The translations under genes and the position numbers were made by a program. A stretch of 64,000 nt of DNA from Konateibacter massiliensis. Its GTDB lineage: Bacteria > Bacillota > Clostridia > Lachnospirales > Lachnospiraceae. The stretch spans positions 1,455,931 through 1,519,930 of the forward strand of contig NZ_LT860099.1 in the NCBI RefSeq assembly GCF_900184995.1, read 5' to 3'. How positions within the stretch are numbered: position 1 is the first letter of the stretch; each line of letters begins with the position of its first letter. This document shows, piece by piece, positions 25,072 through 32,168 of this stretch. The notes under the pieces are model-generated. The model saw only the letters and a list, made by a program, of their open reading frames with translations, did no database searches and was not told the DNA's origin.

Positions 25072-25626
25072 TTATACAGTCAGTATTTCTTTTGATTTTG
25101 CTTCGACGGATTTATCAACCTCTGCGATATACTTGTCTGTTAATTTTTGTGTTTCATCCTCTAACTGTTTAATTTCATCTTCTGAAATATCATTTGATTT
25201 ACTTAACTTTTTAAATGCATCATTGGCGTCTCTTCGAACATTACGAATGGCAACTTTCGCAGCCTCGCCCTTTTTCTTTACATCCTTTACCAATTCTTTT
25301 CTTCTGTCCTCGGTAAGTTCAGGGAATACCAGGCGAATTGTCTTTCCATCATTCGTAGGATTAAGTCCCAAATCAGACGTTAAAATTGCCTTTTCAATTT
25401 CCTTTAACATGCTTCCTTCCCAAGGCTGAATCTGAATCATTCTCGCCTCCGGAACATTTACATTCGCCACCTGCTGAATTGGTGTAGGTGTTCCATAGTA
25501 ATCTACTTTTAATCTATCTAATATATGCGGATTAGCACGTCCGGCTCTGATTGAAGCGAAATCTCCCGCCAGATTATCCATCGTCTTTTCCATCTTATCG
25601 TTATATTGATTTAATCTCTCATCCAT
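25072..25626 (-). CDS. frr: Ribosome recycling factor
   Basis: Splits post-termination ribosomes together with EF-G. 184 residues, normal length. The family signature RAGRANPHILDRLKVDYYG and DRRKELVK are present, and the protein is helical with two long coiled segments (domain I). AAGGAGG precedes the ATG. It follows pyrH by 12 bp, the standard pairing. Confidence 0.97.
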   Translation of the reverse strand: MDERLNQYNDKMEKTMDNLAGDFASIRAGRANPHILDRLKVDYYGTPTPIQQVANVNVPEARMIQIQPWEGSMLKEIEKAILTSDLGLNPTNDGKTIRLVFPELTEDRRKELVKDVKKKGEAAKVAIRNVRRDANDAFKKLSKSNDISEDEIKQLEDETQKLTDKYIAEVDKSVEAKSKEILTV

Positions 25627-25638
25627 CTTAATTCCTCC

Positions 25639-26334
25639 TTATACGGTTACTCTCGTTCCGCTAAATTTTCCCTTTACTGTATTCACAATGCTGTTTTCCT
25701 CACCAAGAGCAAATACAAGCATTGGAATTTTATTTTCCTTACACATAATAGAAGCTGTCATATCAACCACAGCCAAACTCTTCTCTATTACTTCCTCAAT
25801 GGAAATTTCATCGTATTTTACCGCATTGGGATTTATCTTAGGGTCACTGTCATATACACCGTCCACTGCTTTTGCAAGCAAGATACAGTCTGCCTCAATC
25901 TCAACTGCACGTAAAACAGTACTGGTGTCCGTGGAAAAATAAGGATGTCCTGTTCCGCCGGCAAAAAATACTACCATATCCTTTTCAAAATACTTCATGG
26001 CTCTGTCCTTGGAAAACAGTTTACTGAATGTACTACACTCAAAAGGAGTTAAAATCTGTGTTTTCATTCCTTCTGTACGGAATATCTCCGATACATAAAT
26101 ACAGTTCATCACTGTGGCAAGCATACCAATCTGATCCGCCTTGGTTCTGTCAATATTCTCGCTCGTTCTTCCTCGCCAGAAATTTCCGCCGCCGATTACA
26201 ATCCCCACCTGAATTCCTGAATCCACAAGTGATTTCACCTGTTTTGCAACCATCACAACCGTTGCCTCGTCAAATCCGGTTTTTTTCTCACCTGCCAGCG
26301 CTTCTCCACTCAGTTTCAATAAAACTCTTTTCAT
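25639..26334 (-). CDS. pyrH: UMP kinase
   Basis: Phosphorylates UMP to UDP in pyrimidine nucleotide synthesis; a cytoplasmic hexamer regulated allosterically by GTP and UTP. 231 residues. The amino-acid-kinase-fold motifs KLSGEALAG, GGGNFWRGR and AGGTGHPYFSTDT are intact. AGAGGTG precedes the ATG. In most Firmicutes pyrH follows tsf directly; here a deacetylase and a bactofilin gene are inserted before it, with only 13 bp between bactofilin and pyrH. Confidence 0.97.
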   Translation of the reverse strand: MKRVLLKLSGEALAGEKKTGFDEATVVMVAKQVKSLVDSGIQVGIVIGGGNFWRGRTSENIDRTKADQIGMLATVMNCIYVSEIFRTEGMKTQILTPFECSTFSKLFSKDRAMKYFEKDMVVFFAGGTGHPYFSTDTSTVLRAVEIEADCILLAKAVDGVYDSDPKINPNAVKYDEISIEEVIEKSLAVVDMTASIMCKENKIPMLVFALGEENSIVNTVKGKFSGTRVTV

Positions 26335-26347
26335 ATCGCACCTCTAA

Positions 26348-27133
26348 TTATTTATTCTGCTCAAAAAAGTCCTTTGCATTAACATCTGCATATGTCTGTG
26401 AAACAAAACCTTCAATTACTGCACCATTGTTAATCTGAACAGATTTAGAATGGATATCTCCCATAACAATTGCTGTAGAATCAATAACTACCGGTCCCTT
26501 AACATCAATATCACCTTTGACAGCACCTGCAATTACCGCTGATGTCGCAGTTATGTTACCGATAATAATGGAGCCTACTCCTACTTTAGCGGTACCTTCA
26601 CTCACTACTTCACCGTTAATCTTAGCTTCATCTGCAAAAAATTCACTTGCTTTGGAATTTCCGGTTACTGTTCCTGTCACAATAAGCTTACCGCTACAAG
26701 CAACATTTCCGACTACTGTACCAACAATTTCCAGTGAGCCGTCTGACTCAATATCACCGTTGATGGTTGTTCCTTTTGTGATAACTGCCGCCTCATCTGA
26801 TACTGACTTTTCTTCGCTCTTTGTCTCTTCTGCAGGCTCTAAATTCACAGTTTCCGCCACTATGTCTTCAGCTGCTTCCTCTTCCTCTGCTTCTATCGCC
26901 TTTTCCAGTTCTTCTTCCAGCGCTGCATCCTCTGCGAATTTTTCCTCTTCTTCATCACTGCTGCCAACTGCTTTTAACAAGTTATCAAAATCATCTAAAT
27001 CTATACTGTCATCAGAATCATCCAATAATCCCTCATTTGTATCTGCCTCTTCTGTATCTAATAATTCTTCCTCCGGTAATAAATCACTTACAGCCTCTGA
27101 TAAATCTTCCTTAAACTCTTTAAAAAAACTCAT
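26348..27133 (-). CDS. Bactofilin with long acidic N-terminal extension
   Basis: Polymer-forming cytoskeletal protein (bactofilin, DUF583), 261 residues. The C-terminal half (about 125-240) is a beta-helical bactofilin domain with repeating short strands (GTTINGDIESDGSLEIVG, then further GNI/GDI turns). Residues about 15-115 are strongly acidic and low in complexity, longer than the short tails of classic bactofilins. ATG at 27133 follows GGAGG; an ATG 15 bases upstream would include the ribosome site. It is encoded 16 bp after a membrane-anchored polysaccharide deacetylase. Bactofilins often localise cell-wall enzymes, so the pair may act together; that is inference. Confidence 0.88.
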   Translation of the reverse strand: MSFFKEFKEDLSEAVSDLLPEEELLDTEEADTNEGLLDDSDDSIDLDDFDNLLKAVGSSDEEEEKFAEDAALEEELEKAIEAEEEEAAEDIVAETVNLEPAEETKSEEKSVSDEAAVITKGTTINGDIESDGSLEIVGTVVGNVACSGKLIVTGTVTGNSKASEFFADEAKINGEVVSEGTAKVGVGSIIIGNITATSAVIAGAVKGDIDVKGPVVIDSTAIVMGDIHSKSVQINNGAVIEGFVSQTYADVNAKDFFEQNK

Positions 27134-27149
27134 CCTGTAGTCCTCCATT

Positions 27150-28109
27150 CTAATTGTTTATTGGTTCCGCCTCAATCTGCTGGATGTGCGGAACATTTTC
27201 ATCCAGCGGTTTCATTTCAATACCTAACCCCTGAAGACCTTCAATAATTCTGCTTAAGGCTTCAACTGATGTGGTTTTCTCCGTATCATCATGCATCAGG
27301 ATGACAGAAGTTTCATAGCTCTCCACATTATTAAGTACATTGTCCACTAATGTATCAACATCCACGTTCTGACTCGTTGCGTCCCCACTTGCAATATTCC
27401 AGTCAAAATATGTAATGTTTTCACTGTTCAGATATCGAATAAATTCTGTCATATCAATATTGCTGACTAAGTTACCGCTTCCTCCCGGAAAGCGATACAG
27501 CGTAGGGCGCACACCCGTTGTCTCATATAACATATCACTCAATTTCTTCTCATCATTTGCAAAGGATTCCACCGAATTATAGATGTCACTATAGCGGTGG
27601 GAATAGGAATGCATACCAAGTGTATGTCCTTCCTCCACAATTCTTTTGTAAAGCTCTTTTGCCTCTTCCGTGTCATTCCCCACGACAAAAAAAGTAGCCT
27701 TTATATCATATTCTTTTAATATATCAAGTATTTGCGCGGTATTCTCACTCGGTCCGTCATCAAACGTCAGATAGGCAGTTGTCTTTTCCGGTTCTCTTAC
27801 TGCACTTTCAACATTCTCGTTTGTATTTTCTGCTGTCTGCGCTTCCTTGGGAAGCTCCGTCGCATAGACACCGTCTGCTAAATTTGTCGGCTCGCTTGTC
27901 TCACCTGACTCCACTTTCGCCTGAAAAAGCTGGTTCAGCTCATTTACCTGTTTTTCCAAAGAAGTTATTTTAACCATTAAAAATAGACTTAAAACAGTAG
28001 GAAACAAAAGTAAGACAATTGCACTTCCTATAATCAAATTTTTCAGTCGTTTTACTCTCGCCTTTCTTCGGCGGCTTTTTTCCTCAATCGACATTATAAC
28101 GTCACTCAT
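27150..28109 (-). CDS. Membrane-anchored polysaccharide deacetylase (NodB family)
   Basis: A 319-residue carbohydrate esterase family 4 protein, probably removing acetyl groups from peptidoglycan or another surface glycan. One transmembrane helix (about 25-48) follows a basic cytoplasmic N-terminus, then a short coiled coil and a Thr/Glu-rich spacer. The NodB domain shows TFDDGPSENT (catalytic and metal Asp), the metal-binding HSYSH, RFPGG and, at the end, ILMHDD. All expected residues are present, so it should be active outside the membrane. It heads a unit with bactofilin, pyrH and frr. Confidence 0.92.
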   Translation of the reverse strand: MSDVIMSIEEKSRRRKARVKRLKNLIIGSAIVLLLFPTVLSLFLMVKITSLEKQVNELNQLFQAKVESGETSEPTNLADGVYATELPKEAQTAENTNENVESAVREPEKTTAYLTFDDGPSENTAQILDILKEYDIKATFFVVGNDTEEAKELYKRIVEEGHTLGMHSYSHRYSDIYNSVESFANDEKKLSDMLYETTGVRPTLYRFPGGSGNLVSNIDMTEFIRYLNSENITYFDWNIASGDATSQNVDVDTLVDNVLNNVESYETSVILMHDDTEKTTSVEALSRIIEGLQGLGIEMKPLDENVPHIQQIEAEPINN

Positions 28110-28298
28110 GGTATTCCCCCAGACATTCTTTCACCATTTTATTGCTTATTTATTATTGTATTACATTTTTACAAAAAGGGTATTAAATTTTTATTAAATC
28201 GACAATTTTTTTCTAAAATTTAATTCCTTTTCTTAAATGTTATACTGGTGCTGTCTTGCCGAGCGCTTCGATTTATAAATGTTTCTGTATTTTTATAT

Positions 28299-28344
28299 GG
28301 AAAAACGGCTTTGCAAAAAAACTTTCGCAAAGTCGTCCTTTTCC
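28299..28344 (-). terminator. Terminator after tsf
   Basis: Minus strand: GGACGACTTTGC pairs with GCAAAGCCGTTTTTCC, with a U-rich 3' arm. It separates rpsB-tsf from the deacetylase-pyrH unit. Confidence 0.7.
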
Positions 28345-28349
28345 ATTTA

Positions 28350-29273
28350 TTACTGACCCATCTGCTTTGCTACTTCTTCTGCAAAGTTTTCTTCCTTCTT
28401 TTCAATTCCTTCACCGGTCTCAAAACGTACAAAGCGCTTTACGCTTAAGTTAGCGCCTGCTTCCTTCGCTACCTGAGCAATATACTTAGAAACTGTTAGG
28501 TCTCCGTCTTTTACATAAGCCTGATCTAATAAGCACACTTCTTTTAATTCTTTGTTCAAACGGCCGATAATCATTTTTTCAATGATATCATCGTTCTTGT
28601 CCGGATTCTCATTCTTAGCCTGTGCTTTTAAAATTTCTTTCTCATGCTCCATATATTCAGCAGAAACTTCGTCTCTGGAAACATATTTTGGCGCAAGAGC
28701 TGCAATCTGCATTGCTACGTTTCCTAATGCAGCCTTAACTTCGTCATTTACAACATCTGTTTCAGCCTCAACCAAAACGCCGATTCTTCCGCCGCCGTGG
28801 ATATAAGAAGCAACACAGCCCTTTTCAGCAGAAATCTTCTCAAATCTTCTGATGTTTAAGTTCTCACCGATTACTGCAATCTTCTCATTCAATACTTCTT
28901 TTACTGTTTTTGAAGTATCTGCCAACCATGCTTCCGCTAAGAAAGCATCGATATCTGCTGCCGTTGTATTTAACGCCTGATTAGAAACATCCACTACAAA
29001 AGTCTGGAACTCTATATTTTTTGCAACAAAGTCTGTCTCACTGTTTACTTCAACGATAGCTGCCTCTTTGTCTTCTTTGATAATCGCACTTACAAGACCT
29101 TCTGCCGCAACTCTTCCTGCTTTCTTCTCAGCCTTTGCCTGTCCATTTTTTCTTAAATATTCAACAGCTGCTTCCATATCGCCGTTTGTCTCATTCAGTG
29201 CTTTTTTGCAATCCATCATACCAGCACCTGTTGCTTCTCTTAAATCTTTTACCATTGCTGCTGTAATAGCCAT
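28350..29273 (-). CDS. tsf: Translation elongation factor Ts
   Basis: Guanine nucleotide exchange factor for EF-Tu. 307 residues. ATG at 29273 is used because GGAGGT lies nine bases upstream; the ATG three codons earlier touches that site. The N-terminal UBA-like helix-bundle signature is GAGMMDCKKALNE, and the core EF-Ts signature is SETDFVAKN. A hairpin with a T-run separates it from rpsB, which could lower tsf expression relative to rpsB. Confidence 0.97.
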   Translation of the reverse strand: MAITAAMVKDLREATGAGMMDCKKALNETNGDMEAAVEYLRKNGQAKAEKKAGRVAAEGLVSAIIKEDKEAAIVEVNSETDFVAKNIEFQTFVVDVSNQALNTTAADIDAFLAEAWLADTSKTVKEVLNEKIAVIGENLNIRRFEKISAEKGCVASYIHGGGRIGVLVEAETDVVNDEVKAALGNVAMQIAALAPKYVSRDEVSAEYMEHEKEILKAQAKNENPDKNDDIIEKMIIGRLNKELKEVCLLDQAYVKDGDLTVSKYIAQVAKEAGANLSVKRFVRFETGEGIEKKEENFAEEVAKQMGQ

Positions 29274-29314
29274 TCTATTCATACCTCCGATTAATTTATT
29301 GGTGTTCCTATCTT

Positions 29315-29351
29315 AAAAATGCTCCAACCTGATTATACAGGTTGAAGCATT
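29315..29351 (-). terminator. Intercistronic terminator or attenuator between rpsB and tsf
   Basis: AATGCT-c-CAACCTG (29319-29332) pairs with CAGGTTG-a-AGCATT (29338-29351). On the minus strand it is followed by TTTTTAAGA. Confidence 0.7.
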
Positions 29352-29401
29352 CTATACTTAATCTCAATTGCCAAAGACTATTTCCCGGCTAGATTGATAA
29401 C

Positions 29402-30142
29402 TTAAGCTTCAACTGCTGCTTCTTCCTCTGCCTCTGCAACAACTTCCTCTGTAACCTGGCTTCCCTGGTTTGCCTCGATAACAGCATCTGCCATTTTGGA
29501 AACGATAAGTTTTACTGCTCTGATCGCATCATCATTTCCCGGAATAACATAATCTAATTCCTCTGGATCGCAGTTTGTATCTGCAATACCAATCAATGGA
29601 ATACCTAAAGTATGAGCTTCCTGAATACAAATTCTTTCCTTTTTCGGATCTACTACGAAAATTGCATCCGGAATTCTCTTCATATTTTTAATTCCGCCAA
29701 GATTCTTTTCAAGCTTCTCTAATTCTTTCTTTAATTCAATTACTTCTTTTTTAGGAAGAACATCAAAAGTTCCATCTTCCTGCATTGTTATAATCTCTTT
29801 TAATCTCTCAATTCTCTTCTGAACTGTCTTGAAGTTAGTAAGCATTCCGCCTAACCATCTCTCATTTACAAAGTACATTCCGCAACGCTCTGCCTCAGAT
29901 TTGATAGCATCCTGTGCCTGCTTCTTTGTTCCAACAAAAAGAATCGTTCCGCCGTCTGCAACTACGTCTGCAATTGCCTTGTAAGCTTCGTCTACTTTAC
30001 CAACAGACTTCTGTAAGTCGATAATGTAGATTCCGTTTCTCTCTGTGTAGATGTACTCTGCCATCTTAGGGTTCCATCTTCTTGTCTGATGTCCGAAATG
30101 AACACCTGCTTCAAGTAACTGTTTCATTGAAATAACACTCAT
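29402..30142 (-). CDS. rpsB: 30S ribosomal protein S2
   Basis: Small-subunit ribosomal protein, 246 residues. ATG at 30142 follows GGAGG by seven bases and gives [19 protein letters not shown], the family N-terminus; the reading frame is open a further 13 codons. Signatures: [22 protein letters not shown], and the C-terminal signature region [19 protein letters not shown]...DTNCDPE. It has an Ala/Glu-rich C-terminal tail (about 225-246). It begins the rpsB-tsf unit from a promoter that overlaps the end of the flagellar operon. Confidence 0.97.
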   Translation of the reverse strand: MSVISMKQLLEAGVHFGHQTRRWNPKMAEYIYTERNGIYIIDLQKSVGKVDEAYKAIADVVADGGTILFVGTKKQAQDAIKSEAERCGMYFVNERWLGGMLTNFKTVQKRIERLKEIITMQEDGTFDVLPKKEVIELKKELEKLEKNLGGIKNMKRIPDAIFVVDPKKERICIQEAHTLGIPLIGIADTNCDPEELDYVIPGNDDAIRAVKLIVSKMADAVIEANQGSQVTEEVVAEAEEEAAVEA

Positions 30143-30244
30143 TTTATTACCTCCGTGGTTGTTTTCTTCCGCATACTTCATATCTTCAAGCTACCTTTCG
30201 GCACCGGCTTAAAAATCGGCATACGTGTTTTTTTACCATCATGT

Positions 30245-30273
30245 ATTATAGCATAAAGACTTGCCATAGGCAA
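30245..30273 (-). promoter_or_regulatory. rpsB promoter overlapping a hairpin
   Basis: Minus strand: -35 TTGCCT (30268-30273), 17-nt spacer, perfect -10 TATAAT (30245-30250). The -35 box lies within the CTTGCC/GGCAAG hairpin (30260-30274) that follows the last flagellar-operon gene. That hairpin could be its weak terminator. Confidence 0.65.
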
Positions 30274-30282
30274 GACCTTTTT

Positions 30283-30870
30283 CTATCTTCCTGTTAATTT
30301 TCCAAGTATCGTATCGTAACTCTCTCCCGACTTCACTTCATATTCACCGACCTGTATGTTATTTACATTGCCGGTTTCTACAATATAATTATTAAAATCG
30401 CCTGCATCGGGAATAATTCCTTTTTCCTGCAGAAGTTTTGACACCGCCTCTGCACTCATACCTTGTATCACGCTGAATTTGAGTGTCGTCTCATTTTCTG
30501 AGCCTTCTGTGTAGGTCTCCTCCGTCGTCACTCCGTCACTCTCCGTTGTGGTGGTAACCGGCTCGTTCGGCTCCTCATTTTGAGTCTGCTCTTCCTCCGG
30601 TGTGTTTTCATCGGCCGCCTGGCTGTCATCTATTTCTCCCGCCTCTTGTAACTGGCTCTCCAGATCAGTTATGCTGCTTTTTGCATTTGACAGTTCCTTT
30701 TTCACGGAATTATAGTCATCTTCACTCACCATTCCAAGCTCCTGCGCCCGTATGATAATCTGTTCTGTTGTCATTTCTTTTTTGCCTGAACCATTTGCAA
30801 TTCCGGCAAGCAATGCGGTTACAACAATTCCAATACCAAGTCCTCTTAAATAGTATTTGAATTTCATCAT
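30283..30870 (-). CDS. Membrane protein with MltG/YceG-like LysM-type domain only
   Basis: 195 residues: a transmembrane helix (about 7-27), a coiled-coil stretch (about 50-78), a Glu/Thr-rich spacer (80-127) and a C-terminal domain (about 130-195). That domain resembles the N-terminal substrate-proximal part of the lytic transglycosylase MltG (FSVIQGMSAEAVSKLLQEKGII, then GEYEVKSGESYDTILGKL). The catalytic transglycosylase domain is absent, so a peptidoglycan-binding or regulatory role is more likely than cleavage. The ATG overlaps the previous stop (ATGATGA) after AAAGGGGG, showing translational coupling. Position between the sigD end of the fla/che operon and rpsB matches B. subtilis ylxL/swrB territory. 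Confidence 0.65.
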   Translation of the reverse strand: MMKFKYYLRGLGIGIVVTALLAGIANGSGKKEMTTEQIIIRAQELGMVSEDDYNSVKKELSNAKSSITDLESQLQEAGEIDDSQAADENTPEEEQTQNEEPNEPVTTTTESDGVTTEETYTEGSENETTLKFSVIQGMSAEAVSKLLQEKGIIPDAGDFNNYIVETGNVNNIQVGEYEVKSGESYDTILGKLTGR

Positions 30871-31745
30871 CTTCCCCCTTTAAACAGGTCAATGACCAAT
30901 TGCACTTCGCCAACACCAAGTCCCAATGTCTTTGCAATTTCTAAAGCGCTTTGTCCTTCCTGGCTCATGTCTAATATTTTATAATTATAATTGGAAACAT
31001 CCATTTTTGTTTCCTCTTCTTCTCTGTAGATGAAGCCCTCGAGCAAATCTTCCACATCACTCTCCGCTGCCTCATCCTCTTCCTCGACAAAATCTTTTTC
31101 CGGCAACTCTTCTTTTTCAGAATCTGTCCCATAATAATAGCCCTCTGTCGTTTCCTCCATATCCTTTGAAAACTGCAGTGCCATCTGCTCAATATTTTTA
31201 ATCTGCTTCTCCAGCAGTTCAATTGCCTTCGTGCTTTCCTCCATGCGCTCCAGAGAGCCTTCCTGGCTATTTCTGTATTCATTCAGAAAGCTGATTTGAG
31301 ACTCCATTTTTTCCGTTAGCATCTGTGCCTCAGCCAGCTTTTTATTTATGCTCTTATTCGCCTTTGTGATAAGCTCAGCCGTATCTTTTATCTCTTTGTT
31401 CTTATCGTTTAGCATTCCATATAAAAACATAACCTCATTATGATTTTTATGAATTGATTCCATCACGGTATCGGAATACTCATTAATTGCCATTATCTTT
31501 TCATTCGATAACTTTTCCATGGAGCGTTTGACACTGACGGTCGAATCCTCCGCTGCTTCATTTACCATTTCAACGATATCATCGTTCATATTATCTATCT
31601 GTGTCTGCAGCAGTGACTTTAATTCCTTTTCATCGATAGCCGCCTTCAACTGTTCTCTGGTGGCCGTTATTTTCTCCGATACCATAAAACTGCCGCCAAA
31701 CAGAATCAGTCCTATTATTACTAAAAATATCTCAAATACTGTCAT
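30867..31745 (-). CDS. Membrane-anchored coiled-coil protein, SwrB-like by position and C-terminal motif
   Basis: 292 residues: an N-terminal transmembrane helix (3-22), a long coiled coil (about 25-205), an acidic stretch (about 208-250) and a short C-terminal helix-turn-helix-like motif (ILDMSQEGQSALEIAKTL, then GVGEVQLVIDLF). The DUF6115-like C-terminal motif also occurs in B. subtilis SwrB, which sits at the same place (after sigD, before rpsB) and activates flagellar export-gate assembly. Equivalence is inference: this protein has a far longer coiled coil than the 167-residue SwrB. GGAGG precedes the ATG; the stop overlaps the next start. Confidence 0.6.
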   Translation of the reverse strand: MTVFEIFLVIIGLILFGGSFMVSEKITATREQLKAAIDEKELKSLLQTQIDNMNDDIVEMVNEAAEDSTVSVKRSMEKLSNEKIMAINEYSDTVMESIHKNHNEVMFLYGMLNDKNKEIKDTAELITKANKSINKKLAEAQMLTEKMESQISFLNEYRNSQEGSLERMEESTKAIELLEKQIKNIEQMALQFSKDMEETTEGYYYGTDSEKEELPEKDFVEEEDEAAESDVEDLLEGFIYREEEETKMDVSNYNYKILDMSQEGQSALEIAKTLGLGVGEVQLVIDLFKGGR

Positions 31746-31754
31746 TTTTGCCTC

Positions 31755-32069
31755 CTAAATACTAACATCAAATCCGCGGCTTTTCTCGTTCTTTTTACCG
31801 CTTTCCTGCTCCTTTTTACTGCCTTTTTTCTGATTGGGATTGGAAAAATAAGAACCGTTTCCCTTTTCCTTTGCATCATATTTCTTCTGGTAGTTATCAC
31901 TGTCATCAGCAGTTCGAACCGCCTTTTGATGATGGTCAATCTCTTTCTTTGCATGGTCATGAAAATTATTCTGATTTACCATGTGTTTATTGTCTTCATT
32001 TTGTTTGATTGCCCCTATATCTTGTGCTCTTGATATTGCTCCATTGATTTCAAACGGTCTTATTGACAT
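31755..32069 (-). CDS. Small flagellar-operon protein, 104 residues, unknown function
   Basis: ATG at 32069 follows AAAGGAG at good distance; the frame is open further upstream, but that part overlaps a terminator-like hairpin and carries no ribosome site. The N-terminus MSIRPFEINGAISRAQDIG leads into a conserved-looking IKQNEDNK segment. The rest is very hydrophilic, rich in Lys, Asn, Gln and His, and probably disordered. No transmembrane segment. Similar short proteins with an IKQ-ED motif occur at the end of clostridial fla operons, but I know no assigned function. It lies between fapA and the SwrB-like gene. Confidence 0.6.
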   Translation of the reverse strand: MSIRPFEINGAISRAQDIGAIKQNEDNKHMVNQNNFHDHAKKEIDHHQKAVRTADDSDNYQKKYDAKEKGNGSYFSNPNQKKGSKKEQESGKKNEKSRGFDVSI

Positions 32070-32092
32070 ATTTAAACTCTCCTTTCCCCGGG

Positions 32093-32117
32093 AAAAGAAT
32101 GTGCTAAAGCACATTCT
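32093..32117 (-). terminator. Terminator-like hairpin between fapA and the 104-residue gene
   Basis: AGAATGTGC-TTTA-GCACATTCT then TTTTCC on the minus strand. This is the stem used at 10304, 11689 and 12552. The ribosome site of the next gene (AAAGGAG) lies in an adjoining CTTTTCC/GGGGAAAG palindrome. Confidence 0.55.
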
Positions 32118-32168
32118 CACACCAAACGCAGTCGGTGCAGCCAATCTATCCCCTCGCACAAACGGCGA

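Noticed and set aside
26517-27140. Plus-strand frame of 207 codons opposite the bactofilin gene
   Set aside because: Ser-rich mirror of Glu-rich coding sequence, not a gene.
30283-30870. Annotation as an endolytic transglycosylase MltG
   Set aside because: Only the LysM-like portion is present; the catalytic domain with its Glu is missing.
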